Source of the DNA: Streptomyces sp. A0642
Lineage (GTDB): Bacteria > Actinomycetota > Actinomycetes > Streptomycetales > Streptomycetaceae
Length of the DNA stretch: 64,000 nt
Reading direction: 5' to 3'
Assembly: GCF_004795105.1 (NCBI RefSeq)
Contig: NZ_SSBL01000006.1
Span: 186,001-250,000, forward strand
Position numbers and translations under genes: made by a program. Each line of letters begins with the position of its first letter. Position 1 is the stretch's first letter. The notes beneath the pieces are model-generated. The model saw nothing but the letters and a program-made list of their open reading frames with translations. It had not been told where the DNA came from and did not search any database. This document shows, piece after piece, positions 10,379 through 19,031 of this stretch.

Positions 10379-11626
10379 TCAGCGGCTCGTTTCGCAGGGG
10401 GCAGCGGTGACTGGTGCGGTCCGTGGGCGGCGGCGAAGGAAGGGAAGTTCCACGGCGGTCCGCAGCATCGGGCCCACCGGGCTGCGCAAGCCGATGCACC
10501 ACTCCTCCCACGGCGTGGTCGCGCCGTCCAGGAAGCGCAGAAGCCGTTGGGGAGGCGTACGCCGGAACAAGCCGGTGAAGAAATCGGGCCCGTCGATCCG
10601 GCCGGTGTCCAGCGCACGCAACAGCACCGCGTCCATAGCCAGCGCCCGCCGTCCATGGGGCGGCGGAGGCACCGCCGTCCGCCCGGAGCGAAGGTTGTCC
10701 GCGAGGGCACGGCTCTGCCGCTGCACGGCGGAGAAGGTGTAGCCCGTAGCCGGACGGGTGGCGCCGCCGGCCGCCCCGATGCGGAAGACAGCGCGCCCGG
10801 CCCTGCGCGGAAAGCGCCCGTCAGTCATCGGGATCACACCCTGCTCCACCGCTTCGACGGTCCAGGTTCCCAGCCTCAGGACGGCGCGGCTGTAGTGCTC
10901 CAGCGCCGCGTCGTACGCAGCGGTGTCCAGCGGCGCGCGGGAGAACTGCGTGTACTCCACGAGTGCCCGGTCCGGCGCCAGAGGGAGCACATAGCCGAAG
11001 GCCAGCCCATGAGCGGGCTGAGGCACCCGGAAGTCCATCAGGTCCGCGATCGATGGATCGAAGCGGTCCGGGGCCGTGCGGATGAACCACCCCCGGAAGT
11101 GCTGCAGCAACTGCGTCCTGGCGGGCGGAAGCGCGGCAACGGGCCGGGAGTCGAACACCAGCCGGGCCCGCAGCGTCAGCGCCTCACCACCGGGCATCGT
11201 GCAGAGGACCTGCGCACCGTCGCCCACGTCGCGCACAGCGTCCACCGTCGCGCGCACCACCTGCGACCCAGGGCTTCCTGCCAGCCGGGAGTGCACCAAT
11301 CGCTCGAACGGCCCGGAGCGCAGCATGCGGTAACGCAAAGGGGAGGAAGTGACCGTCACGGGGGCCCCGTCGACGCCGTGCACCCGCAGGCGCGACCACG
11401 AGGCACTGACGGCTTCCTCGAAGTCGCCCGGGCCCTCCTCCCAGTAGCACCACGTTCGTTCCGCGGGCCTCAGCGGTCCGTCCGGAGCATCGACAACGGT
11501 CGCCGTGGTGGTGCCGGCCTCCGTCAGCCGGTGCGCCAGGCTCAGTCCGGCCGCGCCGCCGCCCACGATGATGACGTCCGAAGTGATGCCGGAATGCTGG
11601 GAGGAGAGTCTGATCACCGGTCTCAC
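10379..11626 (-). CDS. crtY: lycopene beta-cyclase CrtY
   Basis: 415-aa CrtY/CrtL-family lycopene cyclase, converting lycopene to beta-carotene. The N-terminus has the flavin-binding motif VIIVGGGAAGLSLAHRL and then the family-specific RTWCYWEEGPG. A second motif around GAAGGATRPATGYTF is also typical. The start at 11626 is a GTG without a strong ribosome binding site; a second GTG nine bases inside the gene is equally possible. It is the first gene of the crtY-crtU unit. Confidence 0.9.
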   Translation of the reverse strand: MRPVIRLSSQHSGITSDVIIVGGGAAGLSLAHRLTEAGTTTATVVDAPDGPLRPAERTWCYWEEGPGDFEEAVSASWSRLRVHGVDGAPVTVTSSPLRYRMLRSGPFERLVHSRLAGSPGSQVVRATVDAVRDVGDGAQVLCTMPGGEALTLRARLVFDSRPVAALPPARTQLLQHFRGWFIRTAPDRFDPSIADLMDFRVPQPAHGLAFGYVLPLAPDRALVEYTQFSRAPLDTAAYDAALEHYSRAVLRLGTWTVEAVEQGVIPMTDGRFPRRAGRAVFRIGAAGGATRPATGYTFSAVQRQSRALADNLRSGRTAVPPPPHGRRALAMDAVLLRALDTGRIDGPDFFTGLFRRTPPQRLLRFLDGATTPWEEWCIGLRSPVGPMLRTAVELPFLRRRPRTAPVTAAPCETSR

Positions 11627-12056
11627 CGTTCTGACGGGATGGTTCCCTCGCGGCGGTGCAGGCCCTCAGCACCCGTGTCCCGCACCCCCGCGACGGCTGC
11701 CACTGCTGTGCCGGTGCCACTCCCGCCGGCATCTTTGGCCACCAACCGGGACGAAAGGTCGGTCGGGCCAGTCTCCAAGCGGCCCGCCCGGCTGTCCAGT
11801 ACCGAGGTCGGCGGTTCGTGCGGGACGCCGTCCGGCACAGCGTCCCCGCCCCCGCACACGCCATTCGTCGCATCACGCCCGCCGTTGGTGCTGCCGGAAC
11901 CATCGCAGGCCGACCAGCGCGATCCCAACGAGTGGCAGCCCCGGCCGCGTGCTGAGGGGTGCGGCGGCTCGTGGAGGCTCCAGTCGATCCGGCCTTCGGC
12001 ATCAGCGGCGGTGGGGAGAGGACCCAGCCGTTGGGTGCAGGGTGGCGACCACGAGT
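11627..12056. other. gene-free stretch upstream of crtY
   Basis: No credible coding frame. A minus-strand frame at 11623-11928 would overlap the crtY start by GTGA, but it has no family-like sequence. The promoter region of crtY should be here. Confidence 0.35.
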
Positions 12057-12310
12057 GCTCAGCCTCTCTGCTGGACAGTCCGTACCTGATCGAGGAATGG
12101 GGACTGCCCGCGCCGACCGTGCTTCTCTCGGGCGACGGGCACTCCTGGGTTGCGCTCGACTACCGGGCATGCGGCCGGCACCGGGAACCATCGGTGACGT
12201 GGTTCGACGCCGACCGCAATGAAGAGCTGGCCCTCGCCTCGGACTTCCGATCCTTCATCGAAGGCCTCACCTCCGCCAGTGACTTCGACGACGAAGACGT
12301 ACCCGACTGA
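12057..12310 (+). pseudogene. C-terminal remnant of a SMI1/KNR4 (SUKH) protein
   Basis: About 85 codons reading SPYLIEEWGLPAPTVLLSG, then a WVALDYR-type stretch and EPSVTWFDAD, ending FRSFIEGL before the stop at 12308-12310. This is the conserved C-terminal half of SUKH (SMI1/KNR4) proteins, many of which are immunity proteins of toxin systems. No start codon or N-terminal half is found upstream in any frame, so the gene is truncated. No toxin gene is adjacent. Confidence 0.6.
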
Positions 12311-12494
12311 CGTCTGATGGGGGATCGCATGGTCCATCCGTGACACGGCACCAACTGAGACGTCACAGCGGGGCGAACGCTGCCTGATGCGGCACTGGCG
12401 AGCACGCACCGGGCAAAGGCGGAGGGCCGGGCGGTTCGGCGGGGGACCCCGGTCGCGTGCCATGAGACGGCCCGGCGCGGGGAAGGCGGGAAAC

Positions 12495-13268
12495 ATGAAC
12501 CTCACGGCGTTCACGCATAGATCGCGATGGCCCCTCCTGCTGGCGGCCGTTCCCCTCCTGGCCGCGTGCGGTGGGGACCCCGGGGCACGGCTCGACGGAG
12601 CGCCGCCGGACCTGGGCCGGGGATCGAAACTGGTGATCACGACCGACAACGGCGTGCGTCTGCGGCCGGCCGAAGACGACCAGGTGGTCCTCGAGGCCCG
12701 GATCGACAGCCGTTGGTCCCACCGCGACGACACGTGGGTCCTCGATCTGTCCTGCGCCGGGCACGAGGAGACCGAGCCCGACGAGCAGGGCGATCACGAA
12801 GGGGAGTGCCCCCGCATGCCTTCGGTCGGCGTCCCTGCCGGCGTCCCGGTCACGGTCACCGCCAGGAACGCGGGCATCGATGTGGCCGGCGTCGCGGCGG
12901 CGCTGGACCTGACCACGGTCAATGGGGACGTGACGGTCGCCCGGTCAGGCCTCGACGACGCCGCCCTCCGGCTGGTCACCCGCAACGGCTCTGTGCGCGC
13001 CGGGACCCTGAGTTCGGCGCGTCTGCACGCGGAAACCGTCAACGGTGACGTGACGCTCACCAGCGCCACCTCGCCGTCCCTTCTCGACGCTGCCACGACC
13101 AACGGCTCGGTGCGGGTGACGCTGCCCGGCGACGCGCCCGATTACGCCGTCGGCGCCACGACGCGGAACGGCCGGACCTCGGTGGGGTTCCCCTCCGCCA
13201 CGGAGCGGAACGGGCACGAGATGACCCTGGCGACTGTCAACGGAGACGTCACAGCCCAGCGTGGCTGA
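12495..13268 (+). CDS. DUF4097-type beta-helix lipoprotein
   Basis: 257-aa predicted lipoprotein. A signal peptide ends in the lipobox LLAAC. The second half is built of short imperfect repeats with NG turns: TTVNGDVTV, TRNGSVRAG, ETVNGDVTL, TTNGSVRV, TRNGRTSV and ATVNGDVTA, the pattern of DUF4097 (adhesin-like) beta-helices. ATG 12495 has GGCGGG upstream. It ends 6 bp from the convergent PPK2 gene. Likely membrane-anchored outside the cell; function unknown. Confidence 0.8.
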   Translation: MNLTAFTHRSRWPLLLAAVPLLAACGGDPGARLDGAPPDLGRGSKLVITTDNGVRLRPAEDDQVVLEARIDSRWSHRDDTWVLDLSCAGHEETEPDEQGDHEGECPRMPSVGVPAGVPVTVTARNAGIDVAGVAAALDLTTVNGDVTVARSGLDDAALRLVTRNGSVRAGTLSSARLHAETVNGDVTLTSATSPSLLDAATTNGSVRVTLPGDAPDYAVGATTRNGRTSVGFPSATERNGHEMTLATVNGDVTAQRG

Positions 13269-13274
13269 GAGCGG

Positions 13275-14225
13275 TCATGGGTGTTCGCCCGGCCCCTCGG
13301 TGTGCGGAGCGAGGGGAGTGGGCGAGAGGACGGTGTCCTCCTCGCCCGGCTCCAGCAGCGTGGCGGCCGGTCCCACGACGAGGGGGTCCGGTTTGCCGAC
13401 TGCCTCGTCGCTCTTCGCCGTGTAGTCGATGCGGGCGAGCAGGCTGCGCATCGCCTCGAGGCGTGCCCGGCGCTTGTCGTTGCTCTTCACGACCGTCCAG
13501 GGCGCGTGCTCGGTGTCGGTGGCGCGGAACATGTCGACCTTCGCCGTGGTGTAGTCGTCCCAGCGGTCGAGGGAGTCGATGTCCGTGGGGGAGAGCTTCC
13601 ACTGGCGGACCGGGTCGACCTGGCGGATGGCGAAGCGTGTGCGCTGCTCGGCGCGGGAGACCGAGAACCAGAACTTGACCACGATGATGCCGTCGTCGAC
13701 GAGCATCTTCTCGAACTCCGGGCACTGCCTGAGGAAGAGCTCGTACTCGGACGGGGTGCAGAAGCCCATGACGCGTTCGACTCCGGCCCGGTTGTACCAG
13801 GAGCGGTCGAAGAACACGAGCTCGCCGGGTGCCGGCAGATGGGCCACGTAGCGCTGGAAGTACCACTGGCCGCGCTCTCGGTCCGTGGGCTTGTCCAGGG
13901 CCACGATGCGCGCGCCACGGGGGTTGAGGCGCTCGGTGAACCGCTGGATGGTGCCGCCCTTCCCGGCCGCGTCCCGCCCCTCGCAGACCACCACGACCCG
14001 TGCGCCGGTGCCCTTGGTCCACCGCTGGAGCTTGAGCATCTCTATCTGCAGGATGCGCTTGATCCGTTCGTACTCCTTGCGGCGGATCTTGCGGTCGTAG
14101 GGGTAGTTCTCGCGCCAGGTCCTGATCGGCCGGCCCGCCTCGTCGAGCAGGATCGGCTGCTCGGGGCGGCTGGTGTCGACGGTCAAACCGTCCAGCAGCT
14201 GCTTGTCTATCCAGTCACGGTCCAC
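13275..14225 (-). CDS. ppk2: polyphosphate kinase 2 (PPK2)
   Basis: PPK2-family enzyme of about 316 aa using polyphosphate to phosphorylate nucleotides. Walker A (EGRDAAGKGGT), Walker B (FFDRSWYNRAGVERVMGF) and the KFWFSVSRAEQ and DIDSLDRWDDYTTAK stretches are intact, indicating an active one-domain (class I-like) enzyme. The start is chosen as GTG 14225 because homology begins around DWIDKQLLDGL; an ATG at 14321 is in frame but adds 32 residues of shadow-like sequence. Polyphosphate enzymes fit the stress theme of this stretch. Confidence 0.88.
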   Translation of the reverse strand: MDRDWIDKQLLDGLTVDTSRPEQPILLDEAGRPIRTWRENYPYDRKIRRKEYERIKRILQIEMLKLQRWTKGTGARVVVVCEGRDAAGKGGTIQRFTERLNPRGARIVALDKPTDRERGQWYFQRYVAHLPAPGELVFFDRSWYNRAGVERVMGFCTPSEYELFLRQCPEFEKMLVDDGIIVVKFWFSVSRAEQRTRFAIRQVDPVRQWKLSPTDIDSLDRWDDYTTAKVDMFRATDTEHAPWTVVKSNDKRRARLEAMRSLLARIDYTAKSDEAVGKPDPLVVGPAATLLEPGEEDTVLSPTPLAPHTEGPGEHP

Positions 14226-14443
14226 CTGATCAAGCCTGTCACCCGTCCGGGCGCAGCGCCACCAGGCGCTGGCGGCGGCGAGCGCGGGCGTGCCCGCACG
14301 CCACCTGGGTGAGGCCGACATCGGCAGCCGCGCCGGTGGCCCGCGTCGTGCGGGACGAGAGCCCGGTGAGCACAGGGGTACGGACCCATCTCGACGCGAC
14401 GTATTGACGGGCCTGTTCCAGGCCCTCTGGGCCGCCGTCATGG

Positions 14444-14482
14444 CAGAAGAGGGCCCGGCACCGAGTGCCGGGCCCTCTTCTG
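14444..14482 (-). terminator. strong hairpin terminator after csbD-like gene
   Basis: Perfect 17-bp stem: 14444-14460 pairs with 14466-14482 around the 5-nt loop CCGAG. It begins about 44 nt after the stop of the minus-strand CsbD-like gene. Confidence 0.85.
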
Positions 14483-14525
14483 TCTCCTCCGGTGGCCGTC
14501 CGTTCCGACGGAACGGGGGGCCACC

Positions 14526-14699
14526 TCAGTGGCCGAAGGCGTCCTTCGCCTTCTCCTTGGCCTCGCGGGCGTCGCCCTTGGCCTGGTCGGTCCGGCCTTC
14601 GGCGGTGAGGCGTTCGTTGCCCGTGGTGCGCCCCGCGGCTTCCTTGATCTTTCCCTTGGCCTGTTCGGTCTTGGCCTGGGCCTTTTCATTGGCAGCCAT
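14526..14699 (-). CDS. CsbD-family stress protein
   Basis: 57-aa hydrophilic protein with the CsbD pattern of alternating Lys/Glu/Ala helices (KAQAKTEQAKGKIKEAAGR, then EGRTDQAKGDAREAKEKAK). CsbD proteins are general-stress proteins, under sigma-B in Bacillus. ATG 14699 has AAGGTG 8 nt upstream; an in-frame GTG at 14708 is possible. A sigma-B-like promoter lies 46 bp upstream and a strong terminator downstream, so this is a monocistronic unit. Confidence 0.85.
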   Translation of the reverse strand: MAANEKAQAKTEQAKGKIKEAAGRTTGNERLTAEGRTDQAKGDAREAKEKAKDAFGH

Positions 14700-14744
14700 G
14701 TCACTCACACCTTGCTGTGGTCGACTTCAGGAACAACCACCGCC

Positions 14745-14768
14745 TGACCCGGATCTGCCTGTCCAAAC
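14745..14768 (-). promoter_or_regulatory. candidate sigma-B-type promoter for csbD-like gene
   Basis: On the minus strand GTTT (14768-14765), 14 nt spacer, GGGTCA (14750-14745). This resembles the GNNTN(14-16)GGGTAY consensus of Streptomyces sigma-B-group factors, with one mismatch in the -10 core. It is correctly placed for the csbD-like gene. Confidence 0.4.
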
Positions 14769-15274
14769 ATCCCCGCTCGTGACCTGTCGAACGAAGGCGC
14801 GGAGGTTCCGGTCTTGGGGGCCATCGGCCGGAGTGCGGCCGCAAGCGTCGGCGGCCCTCAGGGGGTGCGGCTCGGCGCCCTCGCGCACCCGTGGGGCGAG
14901 GGCGGCCGGATGTTCGTGATCGGGTGCCTCTATGGCAACCGACCGGACTTCTCCGCCTGGAACATGTGCCGTCCGGGCTGTCCCGGGCGCCCGACGTCCG
15001 GGCGGGCGTCGGCCGTGATGGACCGATCCCTGATGGACCGGTCCGGGACTGGCCGAACGTCCCGTGCAGCTACGTCCGGCCTCTCCGTGGCTGCGTGGCC
15101 ACGGTTCAGGGAGGGGGCCGGCTCGCCGGTACGGATTCCTGGGCGGAGCCGGCCCTTCCATGTTGCTTCCATGGCCGGGAGCGGCCGTCGGACGCGCGTG
15201 GGCTGAGGACACAGAACGGCTGGTGCGACGTGGCTTCATCGCCTGGCCGGGGCGACACCCGGGACGGGCGATGA
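14769..15274. other. gene-free stretch with possible terminator
   Basis: No credible coding frame. A 10-bp inverted repeat GGGCCGGCTC (15115-15124) / GAGCCGGCCC (15146-15155) could end transcription of the minus-strand DUF4190 gene, about 120 nt after its stop. Confidence 0.35.
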
Positions 15275-15547
15275 TCAGGACCCGGCGACAATGGCTCCAA
15301 GGATCATCCCGCCGACCAGGCCCACGGCACTGACCACGATGGCGGCCACGGCGAGGCGCTCGTGCCGGACTGTCTTGGCGACGATGGCCAGCACCAGGCC
15401 CACCACACCGAAGACGATGGGCAGGAAGATGAGCGAGACCACGCCGAACACCATCGCGATGATGCTCAGTACGTTGCCGGTCGCCGCGCGCGGGGACGCG
15501 CCGTGGGGCTGCTGTCCGGTCGGATGATTTCCGTACTGGGTCGTCAT
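15275..15547 (-). CDS. DUF4190-type small membrane protein
   Basis: 90 aa with a short hydrophilic N-terminus and two hydrophobic segments (VLSIIAMVFGVVSLIFLPIV and LAVAAIVVSAVGLVGGMILG), the layout of DUF4190 proteins. ATG 15547 has AAGGAG 8 nt upstream, better than the in-frame GTG at 15556. Function unknown. Confidence 0.75.
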   Translation of the reverse strand: MTTQYGNHPTGQQPHGASPRAATGNVLSIIAMVFGVVSLIFLPIVFGVVGLVLAIVAKTVRHERLAVAAIVVSAVGLVGGMILGAIVAGS

Positions 15548-15608
15548 GGGTGCCACTCCTTCGTGATTTCCCTGTGGCTGATCGCGAATCGACCGGCCTG
15601 ATGCACGC

Positions 15609-15641
15609 TTACCCTGAAGTCCCGCTTTTACAAGGGGACTT
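15609..15641. promoter_or_regulatory. inverted repeat in the 15548-15879 intergenic region
   Basis: AAGTCCC (15617-15623) and GGGACTT (15635-15641) form an 11-nt-spaced inverted repeat. Next to it a minus-strand GGGTAA (15614-15609) could be the -10 box of the DUF4190 gene. The rest of the intergenic region, relatively AT-rich towards the SDR start, shows nothing else I recognise. Confidence 0.3.
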
Positions 15642-15879
15642 GAGTTGGATCAGGCGAGGCGGATCCGGCCTTCGAACCTCAGGCCGGAACGCCCGCCGCC
15701 GAAGGGGCGGCAGTCGAGTCCAGCGGAGACGCGAGCATCTGTATGTACGCCACGCCAGAGATGCGAAGCGAGGACCAAGCCCGCGCGCAAATACCGTCAT
15801 CATGCGAATAAGACCGGGATCGCAGTAAATGACGCTTCTCGGGTGATTGATTCTGATGCATCCAGGGAAGGCGACTCCC

Positions 15880-16674
15880 ATGCGCGTGAATCTTTCCGGA
15901 AAAACCGCTCTGGTCACCGGCTCCACGCGGGGGATCGGTGCGTGTATCGCTGCCGGACTCGCAGATGCGGGTGCCCGTGTCGCGGTCAACGGGCGAAGTG
16001 ATCACTCCGTGGCAGCCGCCGTCGAGCGGTTGCGTGAACAGTGCCCGGAGGCGGAATTCGTCGCCGCCCCGGGCGACGTCGCCACCGCCGACGGGGCCCG
16101 ACAGGTGCACACCGCGTTGCCGCACGCCGACATCCTCGTCAATAACCTCGGCATCTTCGGAGCCAAGCCGGCGCTGGAGATCGCCGACGAGGAGTGGCGT
16201 CGCTACTTCGAGGTGAACGTCCTGGCCTCGGTCCGCATGACCCGGGCCTATCTGCCGGGCATGAAGGAGAACGGCTGGGGCCGGGTGCAATACATCGCAA
16301 GCGACTCGGCGGTGGCCATCCCGGCCGAGATGATCCACTACGGCATGTCCAAGACGGCGCTGCTGGCGGTGGCCCGCGGTTTCGCGAAGGACGCCGCAGG
16401 CACGGGCGTGACGGTCAACTCCGTCATCGCCGGCCCCACGCACACCGGCGGTGTCGAGGAGTTCGTCTATGAGTTGGTCGACAAGAATCTTCCGTGGGAC
16501 GAGGCGCAACGTGAGTTCATGCGCATCCATCGGCCGCAGTCCCTGCTGCAGCGGCTCATCGAGCCGGAGGAGATCGCCCACATGGTGGTCTACCTCGCCT
16601 CTTCGTACGCGTCAGCCACCACGGGCGGCGCCCTGCGGGTGGACGGCGGCTATGTGGATTCGATCCTGCCCTGA
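15880..16674 (+). CDS. SDR-family oxidoreductase
   Basis: 264-aa classical SDR. TGSTRGIG cofactor motif near the N-terminus, NNLG for the NNAG motif, Ser in YIASDSA and catalytic YGMSK (Y-x-x-x-K), ending in the usual GGALRVDGGYVDSIL. ATG 15880 has GGAAGG 8 nt upstream. Substrate unknown. It is followed by a hairpin shared with a convergent tiny gene. Confidence 0.88.
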   Translation: MRVNLSGKTALVTGSTRGIGACIAAGLADAGARVAVNGRSDHSVAAAVERLREQCPEAEFVAAPGDVATADGARQVHTALPHADILVNNLGIFGAKPALEIADEEWRRYFEVNVLASVRMTRAYLPGMKENGWGRVQYIASDSAVAIPAEMIHYGMSKTALLAVARGFAKDAAGTGVTVNSVIAGPTHTGGVEEFVYELVDKNLPWDEAQREFMRIHRPQSLLQRLIEPEEIAHMVVYLASSYASATTGGALRVDGGYVDSILP

Positions 16675-16752
16675 GACCGGTCGGCGAAGGTACGGCCTGA
16701 GTTCAGGCTGCACGGGCGAGGCGCCGGCCTGGTGGCCGATGTCCCTTCGGGG

Positions 16753-16786
16753 CACGCATCCGGGGGACGATGCCCCCGGATGCGTG
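16753..16786. terminator. bidirectional hairpin terminator
   Basis: Perfect 14-bp stem (16753-16766 with 16773-16786, loop ACGATG). It lies 8 nt past the stop of the minus-strand bL37-like gene and 80 nt past the SDR stop, so it can serve both. Confidence 0.8.
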
Positions 16787-16793
16787 GTGTCCC

Positions 16794-16871
16794 TCAGGTC
16801 TGCGGACGGCTGCCGTGGTTAGCGCCGTTCTTGCGGCGGGCCTTCTTCTTGCGACGTCGCTTCGAGGACAT
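16794..16871 (-). CDS. bL37-like 25-aa ribosomal protein
   Basis: Tiny very basic protein, M-SSKRRRKKKARRK-NGANHGSRPQT. The Lys/Arg-rich N-terminus and ANHGxRP tail match my memory of the actinobacterial large-subunit protein bL37, seen in mycobacterial ribosome structures (about 24 aa). A strong ribosome binding site (AGGGAGAG) precedes the ATG at 16871. Hairpin terminator directly after the stop and sigma-B-like promoter upstream make it a complete gene. Whether the genome has another copy cannot be told. Confidence 0.7.
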   Translation of the reverse strand: MSSKRRRKKKARRKNGANHGSRPQT

Positions 16872-16940
16872 CAAGCTCTCCCTGATCTGCATCGTTCGAA
16901 TGTTTCTGCCGATTTGTCGCCTGTGGCGACCACTGACCCC

Positions 16941-16964
16941 TTACCCGTTCGCACGGTGAAAAAC
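16941..16964 (-). promoter_or_regulatory. candidate sigma-B-type promoter for bL37-like gene
   Basis: Minus-strand GTTT (16964-16961), 14-nt spacer, GGGTAA (16946-16941), about 70 nt before the ATG. Same spacing as the element before the csbD-like gene. Confidence 0.4.
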
Positions 16965-17607
16965 TCTTTCAGGGGGTTCCCGCGTCTGAGGGGTGTCACT
17001 GCGTCCGTCATCAGGCGCGTGGCCACCGCCTCAATGCCCCGGACTCCGGGGGCACCTGCGGTGACGGCGACGGTCCGAGCGCGGAGCCCACGCCTCCGCG
17101 GCCCTCATACCGGCCGGATGAACCACCTCGGAGGCCTGGCCGGTCGGGACGTCCGTACGGGGCGGTGCGGGATTCCGCCCCACCGCGCCGCACCCTCAGC
17201 CCCGGGGCCGGCCCGTGTACGACGCGCACGACGGCGGGGGACCGGGCAAGCTCCGTGATCTCGGCGCCTGGTGGGGCAGCCGCAAGCGCGGCGACTGTCT
17301 CCTCGGCGCGACGAACGGCCAGGGGCGCGCCACCTTGGCCCCATTCCGTCGCTCCGGCAGCGCGCGAAGACGCGGCGGTCCGGGGCTGGGCCCGGCGGCG
17401 TCGGTCGTGTCACCCCTGCCACCCCGTACGCGACGCCGCTCGTCGCACCGCCGACCGGGGCGCTGGCCGCAGCAGGAGCATGGTGCGGCGTCCACCGCGC
17501 GCGCCGGATCGGGATCAGCGGCCTCGCGGCGGGATCCTCGATAACTTCTGAGAATCAGGGAAGCCGGAGCGATACGCGAGAACGTACCCCGTACGTGAGG
17601 AGCTGTC
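16965..17607. other. gene-free stretch
   Basis: About 640 bp with only Arg/Pro-rich shadow frames. Just before the next gene is a small palindrome CGTACCCCGTACG; otherwise I see nothing. Confidence 0.35.
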
Positions 17608-17916
17608 ATGACCACCTTTGTCATCACTGTGCCCGGAACCTTTGTCGCCGGCGTTTCAGAGGCGTCCTGCGCGACTCTGGAGGGCAAGCTGGCCGGGCAG
17701 CACACCGACCTGAGCGAGAGTGAGGGGCTCGATCTGCTCACGGTCAACGAGGACGGCACCTTCTCCATCCGCCTCGAAGTCGAAGCGGGGGACCGGTACC
17801 AGGCGGAACTGGATGCCGTGGGGCTCGTATCCACCGCCCTCCAGGAGACGGGGTTCTCGGAGGAGGACGCACCGTTGGGAACGCCCGCCGTCACAGGGAT
17901 CGACAGCGACCTCTGA
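17608..17916 (+). CDS. conserved-looking small hypothetical protein
   Basis: 102-aa acidic protein with alternating hydrophobic strands (MTTFVITVPGTFVAG, then LLTVNEDGTFSIRLEVEAGDR), suggesting a small alpha/beta fold. No signal peptide or membrane segment. ATG 17608 has GAGGAG at good spacing. I do not recognise the family. Confidence 0.7.
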   Translation: MTTFVITVPGTFVAGVSEASCATLEGKLAGQHTDLSESEGLDLLTVNEDGTFSIRLEVEAGDRYQAELDAVGLVSTALQETGFSEEDAPLGTPAVTGIDSDL

Positions 17917-17993
17917 GTCCTTCCCTTCCGTCCCGACTCCACGCTCCCGCTTAACAGGGTGATCGTGACGGGTTGATCCGACACACTGGTCCG

Positions 17994-18776
17994 ATGCGGA
18001 ACGATGAGGAAGAGCCTTTGTCCGGCGGCAACGTCAGCGAGGGTGTCGTTCGCGTCGGGGACACCGTTCGCCGTCCGGCCGGACCATGGACTCCCGCTGT
18101 GCATGCCCTGCTCGCCCACCTGCACGAGGCAGGATTCGGCGCGGCGCCGCGTCCGCTCGGCATCGACGATCAGGGGCGTGAGGTCCTGACCTTCATGCCG
18201 GGAGACGTGGTCTGGCCCGACCGGTTCTCGCTGCTGGAACCCGCTCGACGACTGGCTCGCGTGGCACGGCTGATCCGGGACTTCCACGACGCCGTGGAGG
18301 ACTTCACGCCGCCTCCCGATGCGCAGTGGCAGACGCTGATCCCTGCCGTGGGCAGTGACATCATCGCCCACAACGACCTGGCCCCCTGGAACCTCGTGGT
18401 CGCAGGTGAGGCGGGCTGGGCCTTCATCGACTGGGACACCGCAGGTCCCGGCTCGCGCCTGTGGGATGTGGCATACGCCCTTCACGGGTTCATCCCGCTG
18501 TCCGCGCATCCGGACTGGGAGAGCCCTGATGCGGCGGACCGACTGAGAGCCTTCGTCGACGCCTACGGTCTGGCTGAGCCCGAGCGTCGTCGCCTGGTCC
18601 CGCTGCTGGCGCGCCGTACGCGTTCCATGCACGACTTCCTGCGCGACCAGGCGGCCCTGGGAGCCCCACCCTGGGCAAGGCTGTGGGCCGAAGGCCACGG
18701 CGACGCGTGGCGCAACGACACCGCATACATCGAGCAGCGCGAAGACCAGTGGATGCGGGCTCTGCTCGCCGGCTGA
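17994..18776 (+). CDS. aminoglycoside phosphotransferase-like kinase
   Basis: 260-aa APH/choline kinase-fold protein. The catalytic loop HNDLAPWN and the metal-binding IDWDTAGPGSRLWD are intact, so an active small-molecule kinase is expected; the N-lobe is short. The start is taken as ATG 17994; it has no clear ribosome binding site and may be nearly leaderless. A TTG at 17973 is also in frame. Substrate unknown, and resistance should not be inferred from the fold alone. Confidence 0.82.
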   Translation: MRNDEEEPLSGGNVSEGVVRVGDTVRRPAGPWTPAVHALLAHLHEAGFGAAPRPLGIDDQGREVLTFMPGDVVWPDRFSLLEPARRLARVARLIRDFHDAVEDFTPPPDAQWQTLIPAVGSDIIAHNDLAPWNLVVAGEAGWAFIDWDTAGPGSRLWDVAYALHGFIPLSAHPDWESPDAADRLRAFVDAYGLAEPERRRLVPLLARRTRSMHDFLRDQAALGAPPWARLWAEGHGDAWRNDTAYIEQREDQWMRALLAG

Positions 18777-18783
18777 GCGTCAG

Positions 18784-18838
18784 TGCCCGTGCCTGGCTCC
18801 CGCCGACGAACGAAAGTGGCCGAGGACCGGCACGGGCA
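18784..18838 (+). terminator. possible long-loop hairpin
   Basis: TGCCCGTGCC (18784-18793) pairs with GGCACGGGCA (18829-18838) across a 35-nt loop, just after the phosphotransferase stop and before the convergent DUF4230-like gene. Confidence 0.4.
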
Positions 18839-19031
18839 TGGCGCTGCAGTACGAGGCTCTGGACTGCGGGAACGTGGACGCGCCCCACTGCGGCAGGCGC
18901 TGGCCGGTCTGCCGATGCCGCGGGCCGCCGACGGCTGGCTCTGGTCCTGGCCTGCGTGTGCGCCATCGAAGGAGCGACGGCACTTGCCGTACGCGGGGGC
19001 GCCGGCGTCCGGCGAACCGTAGTGCCCGCCG

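Noticed and set aside
11623..11928. Minus-strand frame ending in GTGA overlap with crtY
   Set aside because: No family-like sequence or ribosome binding site; the overlap is probably chance.
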